Positions 23,769 through 31,900 of a stretch of 64,000 nt of DNA are shown here, one piece after another. Position 1 is the first letter of the stretch, and every line of letters starts with the position of its first letter. This stretch comes from JAAFIP01 sp963775085 (GTDB lineage: Bacteria; Pseudomonadota; Gammaproteobacteria; Burkholderiales; Burkholderiaceae_C), in the NCBI GenBank assembly GCA_963775085.1, contig CAVZHO010000009.1, positions 124,001-188,000 of the forward strand. The letters run 5' to 3'. A model generated the notes under the pieces. That model made no database searches. It worked only from the letters and a program-made list of their open reading frames with translations, and was not told the origin of the DNA. The translations under genes and the position numbers were made by a program.

Positions 23769-25193
23769 TTACGGCCTTCCAGATCGCTTAATTTGCATGT
23801 CTATGCCTGAGCTTTCCAATATTGTTTTCAGTCGGAAGGAGCTGAAAGATGCAGCTCGGTTGGAGCCAAAATCAATACCGATATACATAACCTGTCTCAC
23901 GATCTCTGTACCGGAGGTGGTAAATATCGTTGCGCCCCTCTCATAAACTTGGGCATCGAATTTGACCTGCGCCATGTCTAATTTGAGGATGTCGCCTATG
24001 GACGACTTTACTTCTACGGCCATGTTTCGCCCATCAGGGCCCGTCATCAACAGGTCATACACGCGCACCTGAGTACCGTCTGACGCAGTTACCTGGCGCT
24101 CTCTGAATGTGTACCCTTGCGATTCCAATACACCGCGCGCAATGTCTTCCGCATCACGGCCTCGCATGTTGGGGCCGCGACCATTTTTCGAATCCCATCC
24201 GTCAGGATGATCCATGGCATTATAGAGATACCCAAACGCCGCCGTCTGCGCCCCATTAGCAAACTTACCACCTGCTGCTTCCGATGCTAACCCGCCTACC
24301 GCCTGCGCAATGAAGTAGCGTATTTGGCTATTAAGGCCCCCACCGTCGGTCATCTGCGTCGCAAACTTTCCCGCAATCGCCGCCGCAGCCCCACTGCCAC
24401 ATTTGCCTCCACTGGCTACAGAACTGACGCACCCTGCGGCTGCCGTTGCTGCGTAATGCTCCAAGCCGTATTCCTGTCCTACACCCACGTCACCCGAAGT
24501 GCCAAAAGCCGCCTGTCCAACGAAGTCGGACAACGAAGTCCTGGCATAGGATCGCCCTACTGCTGACCACCCCCCTTGTTGATAGGCGTTGTAGTAACCC
24601 TGTGCAGTCTTCGCGTAGTTGTAATACTGCACTGCTTGCGAGCAATAACCGGCACAACCATAGGCATCCGCAATCGCTGCGACCACTGAGACAACAAAGC
24701 CGCGAATCCTCGTCCACGCGCTAAACCCACTCGGATCCGTCAAATTCAGCGGGTTGTTCATCACATAGGCATAGCGGTTGTGGCTTTGCAGCATGCCCGG
24801 GGCCTGGATGATGGGGTCGGCGCTCATAAAGCGGCCGATCAAGGGGTCATACACGCGCCCGTTCATGTGCACCAGGCCCATCTCGTCCAGGGGCTCGTGC
24901 ATCGTAAAGCCCCGGTCGGTGGTCAGGCCCACCAGACTGTCGGTCACGTCGGACAGGCCGTTGATATTGCGCCGCTTGCCCCAGGGGTCGTAGGCCAGGC
25001 GTTCGATCTCTGCTCCGGCTTCGTTGCTGATGGCGGCGATGGAGCCGAGCTGGTCGTGGTGAAAGTAGCGCAGGCTGACGGCCAGGTTAGCGCCAATGGC
25101 GGCGTTGCCTACGGCCAGATTGCCGCTGCGGGTGACCTGCATGGCAAAGACCATGCCGCCGGCTAAAGGATAGTGTTTGTATTCGGTGATGCC
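23769..25193 (-). CDS. Orphan Rhs cassette with PD-(D/E)XK-like nuclease tip
   Basis: 5'-truncated Rhs gene. It contains the end of the Rhs core (LRYFHHDQLGSIAAISNEAG, DPLIGRFMSADP, NRYAYVMNNPLNLTDPSG) then a unique C terminus. Homology to the full Rhs gene begins at about 25193; the first usable ATG is 25154, giving 461 residues. After the conserved pre-toxin motif GGKFANGAQTAAFGYLYN comes a domain with RDAEDIARGVLESQGY, VYDLLMTGPDGRNMAVEVKS: an acidic residue followed by E-x-K, as in PD-(D/E)XK nucleases (Glu near residue 380). Such tips cleave DNA of rivals when delivered. Without the shell this is probably a silent cassette that could recombine into the full gene. Confidence 0.8.
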   Translation of the reverse strand, partial: GITEYKHYPLAGGMVFAMQVTRSGNLAVGNAAIGANLAVSLRYFHHDQLGSIAAISNEAGAEIERLAYDPWGKRRNINGLSDVTDSLVGLTTDRGFTMHEPLDEMGLVHMNGRVYDPLIGRFMSADPIIQAPGMLQSHNRYAYVMNNPLNLTDPSGFSAWTRIRGFVVSVVAAIADAYGCAGYCSQAVQYYNYAKTAQGYYNAYQQGGWSAVGRSYARTSLSDFVGQAAFGTSGDVGVGQEYGLEHYAATAAAGCVSSVASGGKCGSGAAAAIAGKFATQMTDGGGLNSQIRYFIAQAVGGLASEAAGGKFANGAQTAAFGYLYNAMDHPDGWDSKNGRGPNMRGRDAEDIARGVLESQGYTFRERQVTASDGTQVRVYDLLMTGPDGRNMAVEVKSSIGDILKLDMAQVKFDAQVYERGATIFTTSGTEIVRQVMYIGIDFGSNRAASFSSFRLKTILESSGIDMQIKRSGRP

Positions 25194-25279
25194 GGCTGAG
25201 TTGCAGTGTACGCGGGCAGTGCTGTTGGCGCTGCTTTGCGGTAAACTGAGACCCTAATGGTTACCTACAGGAATACCCC

Positions 25280-25507
25280 ATGACCAGCATCACGATTGAA
25301 CTGCCTGACGATGTGGCCCTGGCTGCGCAGCAAGCTGGTTTGCTCAGCAGTAGCACGGTGAGTTCTGTGCTGCGCGAACTCGTGCGGGTACGTGCTGCGG
25401 CAAAATTCAGACAAGTCATTACGACGTTCACCGCGCAGCCCACCAACGACGCTGAGCTACACCCGCAAGACCTACAAATTGCTATTCATGCTGCGAGCCG
25501 TCATTGA
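25280..25507 (+). CDS. Antitoxin of PIN-domain TA module (copy 1)
   Basis: 75-residue protein with a ribbon-helix-helix-like N terminus (MTSITIELPDDVALAAQQAG, then LLSSSTVSSVLRELVRV). It is predicted to bind its promoter and the PIN toxin. The ATG at 25280 is preceded by CAGGAATACCCC. The toxin gene begins inside its 3' end (25488), a 20-base overlap implying translational coupling. Almost identical to the copy at 51219-51446 (one visible residue change, His to Asn). Confidence 0.82.
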   Translation: MTSITIELPDDVALAAQQAGLLSSSTVSSVLRELVRVRAAAKFRQVITTFTAQPTNDAELHPQDLQIAIHAASRH

Positions 25508-25910
25508 TACCAACACTTGGGTATCAGGGCTGATTTGGGGTGGCGCTCCCCGAGCCTTAATTCAGCAGGTGTTAGATGGCGAGTTGCGCGGCATCACTTC
25601 AACCATCTTGGCACGTGAATTTGAACGCGTCTTGCAATACCCTCGAATAGATAAGGCGCTGGTCAAGCGCGGCTTGGTTGCCACTGACTTGAGCACGCAG
25701 TTTTCTTTGCTCAACGACTTGGTTAAAACAACACCCATCGCACAGCGCATGAGCCGCGACCCTGACGACGATGCGGTATTGGCCTGCGCACTGGCCGCAA
25801 AAGCAGACTTGATTGTCTCGGGCGATCAAGACTTGCTGGTTCTGCAAACATTTGAGGGTATCCCGATCATCACGGCTGCGCAGGCGCTGGAGCGGTTGAC
25901 GGCGCGATAG
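25488..25910 (+). CDS. PIN-domain toxin (copy 1)
   Basis: 140-residue PIN-family RNase (COG1569 type putative TA toxin component). Acidic active-site residues are visible in VIDTNTWVSG (first Asp), EFERVLQYPR (Glu), RDPDDDAVLACALAAKAD and IVSGDQDLL (Asp pair). ATG 25488 starts the domain directly; a longer frame from 25392 is in the antitoxin gene and rejected. Three copies exist in this window (also 27978 and 51427). The IS30-family element was inserted 38 bases downstream. Confidence 0.88.
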   Translation: MLRAVIDTNTWVSGLIWGGAPRALIQQVLDGELRGITSTILAREFERVLQYPRIDKALVKRGLVATDLSTQFSLLNDLVKTTPIAQRMSRDPDDDAVLACALAAKADLIVSGDQDLLVLQTFEGIPIITAAQALERLTAR

Positions 25911-25948
25911 ACGGAGCATCGATGGCAATTAAATACGTGTTTTAGCCA

Positions 25949-27004
25949 CTTGGATTCAAACACGAGTTGCAACTTTTCTAATGTAATAGGTGGGCCGAAG
26001 TAGCAATTGCTGCGAGGTTTACCGACCGACCAAAGTCAAAGTTTGCAACACATGAACCACCACCTCAGCCCACACGAACGATACCAAATTCAAATCGGCC
26101 TTGCCTCAGGCCTGCCGGTTAAAGCCATTGCAGCCGGGCTAGATCGCAGCCCCAGCACCATCTACCGCGAGATAAACAAAGGCAGTGGCGCTGCGGGCTA
26201 CGATGCCAAATACGCCCAACAGCGAAAAAACCTTCGCGCCGCCCAATCGCGCAATGCCAAAGTCATCCCTCTTCACACCTGGCGACAAGTAGAGCTGTGC
26301 ATCTTGCAGGACTTAAGCCCCGAGCAAACCGCCGCCTGTACTAACGCCAGCCATGAAGCCATCTACCAGTACATCTATCGCAACAAACGCGCAGACGGCT
26401 ATCTTTGGTTGCATCTGCGTTGCCAAAAGCGCTATAGAAAACGCGCCGGTGGACGTGACCGCCGGGGCATGATCCCCAACCAGAGGCGTATTGACGAGCG
26501 TCCCCCACATATTGAACATAGAGCTCAAGTAGGCCATTGGGAAGCCGACACCATCGTAGGGCCGCACCACGCCAGCGCCATACTGAGCATGGTAGAGCGC
26601 AAGACGGGCTACACCTTGTTGGCCTTGCTGCCAGACCGTACGGCAAGCAGTGCCTACCAAGCCATGGTGCAGCTACTACAGCCAATTGCGTACAAGGTCA
26701 AAACGATCACCACCGACAATGGCAGCGAGTTTGCCTGGCACGAGAAGCTGGATGCCACACTGGGCTGCATCTCCTATTTCTGTACCCCCTATGCAAGCTG
26801 CCAGCGCGGCACCAATGAGAACACCAATGGCCTGGTTCGCCAGTATGTGCCCAAGAAGCGCGAACTGGACACGGTTGATCAGCAAGAATTACAAATGATT
26901 GAGGACAAATTAAACCATCGACCACGCAAACGGTTGGGCTTTAAAACGCCACATCGGGTGTTTGTACAATCACTTCAGAGTTTCGCAACTCGTAGTTGAA
27001 TCTA
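25949..27004 (+). mobile_element. IS30-family insertion sequence
   Basis: About 1,056 bp with imperfect inverted ends (left GATTCAAACACGAGTTGC, right, on the opposite strand, GATTCAACTACGAGTTGC). Five-base direct repeats AGCCA flank it (25944-25948 and 27005-27009). Joining the flanks restores the sequence TTTAGC(C/T)ATA found uninterrupted after the other two PIN toxin copies (28401 on and 51850 on), which supports the boundaries. Confidence 0.85.
26052..26999 (+). CDS. IS30-family transposase
   Basis: 315-residue transposase. The N-terminal HTH (LSPHERYQIQIGLASGLPVK, then DRSPSTIYREI) is followed by a DDE integrase core: VGHWEADTIVG (first Asp), TTDNGSEFAWHEKL (second Asp) and GTNENTNGLVRQYVPKK (catalytic Glu), all typical of IS30. 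The ATG at 26052 starts at the family N terminus MNHHLSPHERYQ. The gene appears complete and the element may still be active. Confidence 0.95.
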   Translation: MNHHLSPHERYQIQIGLASGLPVKAIAAGLDRSPSTIYREINKGSGAAGYDAKYAQQRKNLRAAQSRNAKVIPLHTWRQVELCILQDLSPEQTAACTNASHEAIYQYIYRNKRADGYLWLHLRCQKRYRKRAGGRDRRGMIPNQRRIDERPPHIEHRAQVGHWEADTIVGPHHASAILSMVERKTGYTLLALLPDRTASSAYQAMVQLLQPIAYKVKTITTDNGSEFAWHEKLDATLGCISYFCTPYASCQRGTNENTNGLVRQYVPKKRELDTVDQQELQMIEDKLNHRPRKRLGFKTPHRVFVQSLQSFATRS

Positions 27005-27131
27005 AGCCATATAAAAATAGCGTAAGCAGCTATTTATTGTATAGCAATGGTGGATACGCAAGGGGTGTCCGTAGCTTGGACATCTAGTGTTTGGATAAAC
27101 TGAAATAAATGTGATCTGACCCCCATTTATC

Positions 27132-27449
27132 GTGCAATTTTTAGGAAACTCTCTCAAAAGCCTGCGCGAGTTTCCTAAAGAGGTGCGCCAAGATGCGGGT
27201 CGCCAGATTGACCGGGTGCAACAGGGCAAGCAACCCGACGATTTCAAACCAATGCCCTCCATTGGCAAAAGTGTGGAGGAGATTAGGCTGTGGGACGATG
27301 CGGGGACGTTTCGGGTGATTTACACGGCGCGGCTGGCCGATGCCGTCTATGTGCTGCATGCCTTCCAGAAGAAAACGCCCACCACGGCCAAGCGTGACCT
27401 TGATACCGCCAAAACCCGCTTTACCCAACTGCTAAAGGATCTTCAATGA
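27132..27449 (+). CDS. Type II TA toxin, RelE/HigB-like (COG4679 type)
   Basis: 105-residue toxin with the family segments SLKSLREFPKEVRQDAGRQI, MPSIGKSVEEIRLWDDAGTF, RVIYTARLADAVYVLHAFQK and KTPTTAKRD. The start is a GTG at 27132 placed right at the end of a repeated sequence (TCTGACCCCCATTTATC), with no evident ribosome-binding site. Family members usually have a few more N-terminal residues, so the repeat junction may have replaced the native start. The antitoxin overlaps its stop by four bases. Confidence 0.85.
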   Translation: MQFLGNSLKSLREFPKEVRQDAGRQIDRVQQGKQPDDFKPMPSIGKSVEEIRLWDDAGTFRVIYTARLADAVYVLHAFQKKTPTTAKRDLDTAKTRFTQLLKDLQ

Positions 27450-27733
27450 AGCATGTAAGCACCGACCGCTACGCCAGTGTGTGGGACGCGCTGGCCGACA
27501 CGCCTGAAGAGGCCGCGAACCTGCGCGTGCGCTCTGAGCTGATGGACAAGATTGCCGCGCTGATCGAGGGCAATGGCTGGACGCAAGTAGAAGCCGCCAA
27601 CCACTGCGCCGTCACCCAGCCGCGCATCAGCGACTTGCTGCGCGGGCGCATCTCCCGGTTTTCTCTGGATGCCTTGGTCAACATCGCCTCGGCACTGGGC
27701 AAACGGGTGCATGTGGAGCTGGAGCCTGTTTAG
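27446..27733 (+). CDS. XRE-family antitoxin (HigA-like)
   Basis: 95-residue antitoxin with a Cro/C1 helix-turn-helix (residues about 40-85: LIEGNGWTQVEAANHCAVTQ, PRISDLLRGRISRFSLDALV). It partners the toxin at 27132 through an ATGA-type overlap and likely represses the pair's promoter. A fragment of its last codons plus the sequence after its stop recurs at 22448, as part of a composite repeat. Confidence 0.9.
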   Translation: MKHVSTDRYASVWDALADTPEEAANLRVRSELMDKIAALIEGNGWTQVEAANHCAVTQPRISDLLRGRISRFSLDALVNIASALGKRVHVELEPV

Positions 27734-27963
27734 GCTTCGTATACGGGGTTGTTGGTCGTTGGCCGTTGGGATTTGTTGTTTGAGCTGTTTACCCGTCAAA
27801 TAGGCTCATAGTCCCTGTCCCCTGGACGTAAGCAGCTACTAAATTTATAGTTATTAGCACGATGACCCAGCCGTGGAATGCTGTACTACGACCTGCTAAC
27901 GATGCTTACTTCGTTCTCTCGTTATCTCTGAAATGGGAAATGGGAGACCTGACCCTGTAGTCC
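27734..27963 (+). repeat. Composite A/B repeat, copy 6
   Basis: Follows the antitoxin stop: spacer, repeat A (27802-27850), repeat B (27851-27955) and GTAGTCC. At 27964 the sequence changes abruptly to the PIN toxin leader (GCAAATTGCTATTCATG), replacing the antitoxin gene present in the other two copies. Confidence 0.78.
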
Positions 27964-27977
27964 GCAAATTGCTATTC

Positions 27978-28400
27978 ATGCTGCGAGCCGTCATTGATAC
28001 CAACACTTGGGTATCAGGGCTGATTTGGGGTGGCGCTCCCCGAGCCTTAATTCAGCAGGTGTTAGATGGCGAGTTGCACGGCATCACTTCAACCATCTTG
28101 GCACGTGAATTTGAACGCGTCTTGCAATACCCTCGAATAGATAAGGCGCTGGTCAAGCGCGGCTTGGTTGCCACTGACTTGAGCACGCAGTTTTCTTTGC
28201 TAAACGACTTGGTTAAAACAACACCCATCGCACAGCGCATGAGCCGCGACCCTGACGACGATGCGGTATTGGCCTGCGCACTGGCCGCAAAAGCAGACTT
28301 GATTGTCTCGGGCGATCAAGACTTGCTGGTTCTGCAAACATTTGAGGGCATTCCCATCATCACTGCGGCGCAGGCGCTGGAGCGGTTGACCGCGCGATAG
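27978..28400 (+). CDS. PIN-domain toxin without antitoxin (copy 2)
   Basis: 140 residues, same protein as at 25488 with one visible change (GELHG for GELRG) and all acidic PIN residues intact. The antitoxin gene that normally overlaps its start is absent: composite repeat copy 6 ends 14 bases upstream of the ATG. The antitoxins of the other two copies could act in trans. Expression would depend on a promoter in the repeat, if any. Confidence 0.82.
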   Translation: MLRAVIDTNTWVSGLIWGGAPRALIQQVLDGELHGITSTILAREFERVLQYPRIDKALVKRGLVATDLSTQFSLLNDLVKTTPIAQRMSRDPDDDAVLACALAAKADLIVSGDQDLLVLQTFEGIPIITAAQALERLTAR

Positions 28401-28556
28401 ACGGAGCATCGATAGCAATAAAATAGGCACTTTAGCTATAAATAAAGCGTAAACAGCTATTGAATGTATAGCAATAGTGGATATGCAAGGGGTGTCCGTG
28501 AGTTGGACATCCAGGGTTAGGGTTAACTGGGATAAATGTGATCTGACCCCATTTAT
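28401..28556 (+). repeat. PIN-module downstream repeat, copy 2
   Basis: About 155 bp (GACGGAGCATCGATAGCAAT ... GTGATCTGACCCCATTTATC) that follows every PIN toxin copy; the other copies are 25911-27130 (split by the IS element) and 51850-52010. It contains a half copy of repeat A (AAAGCGTAAACAGCTATTGA). Confidence 0.8.
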
Positions 28557-28680
28557 CCTTTCGGGAAAAGCTGTTCAGAGGCTTCGAACCACCTCTCATT
28601 GCTTGGCGAAGGGGTGGTGTCCTCGTTTTGAATACAAGTCACCGACCTGCGCTTTACTCAGCAAATGGTTAAAGAGATAT

Positions 28681-28938
28681 TCATTTTCTTGATTGATAAA
28701 ACCCAGACCAAGAGACTATGAATGCGACCCCAACGAGCACTGTCCACCAATTTTGAAACCAGATTTCTGAGTGAAAAAAGATCCTACCAAGCAAAACCCA
28801 TAGGGCGTAACAAAGCACTACCGAAATTGCAATAGCAAGAATGACCCGAGGTAGCGCCCGACCTTTAATAAAAAAGAATACTGCGTGATTCAACAGGAGA
28901 ACCAAAGAAACGGTAATGATTACAAGAAAAAATGTCAT
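28681..28938 (-). CDS. Membrane immunity protein of the main Rhs toxin
   Basis: 85-residue hydrophobic protein with three predicted membrane helices (FFLVIITVSLVLLLNHAVFF, VILAIAISVVLCYALWVLLG, WWTVLVGVAFIVSWSGF). The ATG at 28938 overlaps the Rhs stop codon as ATGA, a strong sign of translational coupling and of a toxin-immunity pair. A membrane antidote suggests the toxin acts at or through the membrane, for example on phospholipids, but that is an inference. No family is recognised. Confidence 0.7.
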   Translation of the reverse strand: MTFFLVIITVSLVLLLNHAVFFFIKGRALPRVILAIAISVVLCYALWVLLGRIFFHSEIWFQNWWTVLVGVAFIVSWSGFYQSRK

Positions 28939-31900
28939 TTTGATGTGGGAAAACACTGTGGACAAAACGACTTATACGACCGAATCATTGAGCTCGATTG
29001 TTCAATGATTTGACGCGCCTTATCACCTGCGGGATACATGTCACCTTCAATGTGTTGCCTATCCGGGATGCCCCCTTCCCAAACTCTACCTTGATGTCCG
29101 GTAGCAGAACTGTCTTGCACGGCATGAAGGAATTGAGCAAAACCTGTCAATGACTTTGAGTTCCATGACTTCATCAGAAAGTCACCGGTTTTCGTTGCGC
29201 AGACTGACGAGGAATCCCCTGCCGAACACATTGAGTGCCAATGTGCGTTTTCAGGCGATTGGCTACCGGCAACAAAATCAGCATCCTTGACGGCCAGCGA
29301 CAAAGCGAGCGAGTCTTTTTCCGACAGGCCAGCATCGCGCCCCGCAGACATAGTCAATGCCTTATGGACATTCGAAAGGTAGTTAAAAAGATACCCATAA
29401 GCCGCCGTCACCGCCCCATTCTCAAACTTACCCCCGGCGATCACTGATCCTACACCACCTGCAACGACAGTAGCAACCCCTCTGGCAAAGTCTCCTGGCA
29501 TGTCGCCTATGGCTAGGGTCGTAAACTTGCCAAACGCCGCGCTCGCCGCCCCGCTGCCGCAACTTCCTCCACCCGCTACGCTGGTGATGCAGCCGCCTGC
29601 GGCATGGGCAGCGACATAGGCTCCGGTGCCCCAACCATTGGCCGCGCCTGTAACGCCAATAGCGCCAAATACGCCGCCCGACAAAGCGCCTTGCAATCCA
29701 GCTTTGATATCGCCCCCACTACCCACGAGACCAGCCGCAAAGCCACCTCCAGCGGCAGCCAGAGTAGAACCGAGTGCGGTTAAGCCTGGTGCAATCGGCC
29801 CCAAAGCGCTAGTCGTGGCTACGCTGTAGAAAGCGCTTCCCGTCAGGCCCGCTGACCCTGCAAACAATTGGCCAATGAATTGCGGTGCATAAATCGCCAC
29901 CGCAATCGCCGCCACCGGCTTCAGAATCTTGTCCCGAAACCGCGTCCACCAGCTAAACCCACTCGGATCCGTCAAATTCAGCGGGTTGTTCATCACATAG
30001 GCATAGCGGTTATGGCTTTGCAGCATGCCCGGGGCCTGGATGATGGGGTCGGCGCTCATGAAGCGGCCAATCAATGGGTCATAGATGCGCCCGTTCATGT
30101 GCACCACGCCCATCTCGTCCAGGTGCTCGTGCATCGTGAAGCCGCGGTCGGTGGTCAGGCCTACCAGGCTGTCGGTGACGTCGGACAGACCGTTGACGCT
30201 CCGCCGCTTGCCCCAGGGGTCGTAGGCCAGGCGCTCAATCTCTGCTCCGGCTTCGTTGCTGATGGCGGCGATGGAGCCGAGCTGGTCGTGGTGGAAGTAG
30301 CGCAGGCTGGCGGCCTGGTTGGCGCCGATGGCGGCGTTGCCTACCGCCAGGTTGCCGGTGCGGGTGACCTGCAGGGCAAAGACCATGCCGCCGGCGCTGA
30401 GGTAGTGCTTGTGTTCGGTGATGCCGTTGGCTTTGACCTCTTTCTCGTAGCTCAGGCCCTGGCTGTCTTCGCCGTTGAGATACCAGGTGGTGCCGGCGCC
30501 GCTTTGCAGGGCGGCGGGGGTGTTGGCGCTGAGCTGCACGCCTTGCTTGATGCGCTGGTGCTCGGGGCCATAGACAAAGGTGAGCGTGCGGTCTGCGGTG
30601 GTGCCGGTGGGGTTGTTGATGTCCAGCAGGTTGCCGTACCTGATCTGGGAGAGCATGTTAAAGCTGGTGTACTCTTCCCAGCGCACGTTGTGGCGGTTTT
30701 GGGTGGTGTCGCGGCTGACGCTGTACCACAGGTTGCCGTTGCCCAGCGTGGTGGCGCTGTTGCTGGGGATCTGGGCACCGGGCTTGTAGTCGTCAAAGGC
30801 GTAGGTCAGTATCCGGGTGCCGGTCAGGGCCTTGCCTCCGGCGGGAGTGCTCAGGGTGATGTTGGTCAGGCGGTTGGGGCGCTGGCCGTCGTACCAGTAC
30901 TGGCCGACGTCGCTTTTGTACTGGATGTTGCCGCGTGCGTCGTAGAGCACGCCGACATCAAAGTTGGGGCTGCTGGCGTTGATGCTTGCGCCGACGGCGT
31001 TGTAGTTGGTTAAGCGATTGAGGCTGTCATAGAGGAAGGTTTCACCGACATTAGTAATACCGTCGGTGCGTTGAATGAGGTTGCCAATCTGGTCGTATTC
31101 GTAGCTTTGGTTCATCACGCCGTTGGCCGCGCTGGCCAGTCCAGCCTGGATGCCCATGAGGTTGCCGTTGGTCTGTTTATAGGCTTTGTTGGTGATGATC
31201 TGGTTGCCGTACTGGTATTGGGTGATGCGCTGGGCATCCATGGTGCGCACCGTGTAGCTGGCGGTGGTGAGCCCGCCTCCGCTGCCAGTGACGGTTTTGA
31301 GGTAGCCCATGGGGGTGTAGCCGTAGCTGGCCTTGTAGCCGGTGGGCCAGGTTTTGCTGGCCACGCGCCCGGTGTTGGCATCGTAGCTGACGCTGACGGT
31401 AGCGGTGGTGTCTAGCAGGGTGGCGGTGCTTTGGATGCGGCCCAGGGCATCATAGGTGTGGTTGCGTAGGTAGTCGGTCACGCCATTGGCCCTGACGGTT
31501 CTGGCCTGGCACAACTTGCCTTTGCTCGGGCCGCAGGCCACTGTGCCACCAAAATTGGTATCGTAGCTCCATTGGCTGGTAAGGTCTGCTTCGTTGCGCT
31601 GGGTCATGCGGCCCAGCTTGTCGTAGGCCATGGTGGTGGTCTGATTCAGGCTGTCCCTTTGCCAGACCAGTTCGCCAAAGGCGTTGTAGGCGTATAGCCA
31701 GACACCCATGGCGGGGTCTTCCATCTTGGTCTTTTGGCCGCGCTGGTTGTACTCTATCTTGGTGATGGAGCCAGCGGCGTTGGTGGCGGTGAGTTGGCCT
31801 AGCGCGTCGTAGGCGTAGAGTACGGTGCTGCCCACAGCGTCGGTGACCTGGGCGACTTGGCCTTGGGCGTTTTTAAGGGTTGTTTTTTTCTGCCCCTTGG

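Noticed and set aside
29868..31013. Plus-strand ORF of 381 aa inside the Rhs gene
   Set aside because: Val/Gly/Ala-rich shadow frame opposite the YD repeats; same for frames at 24780, 50287 and 53432.
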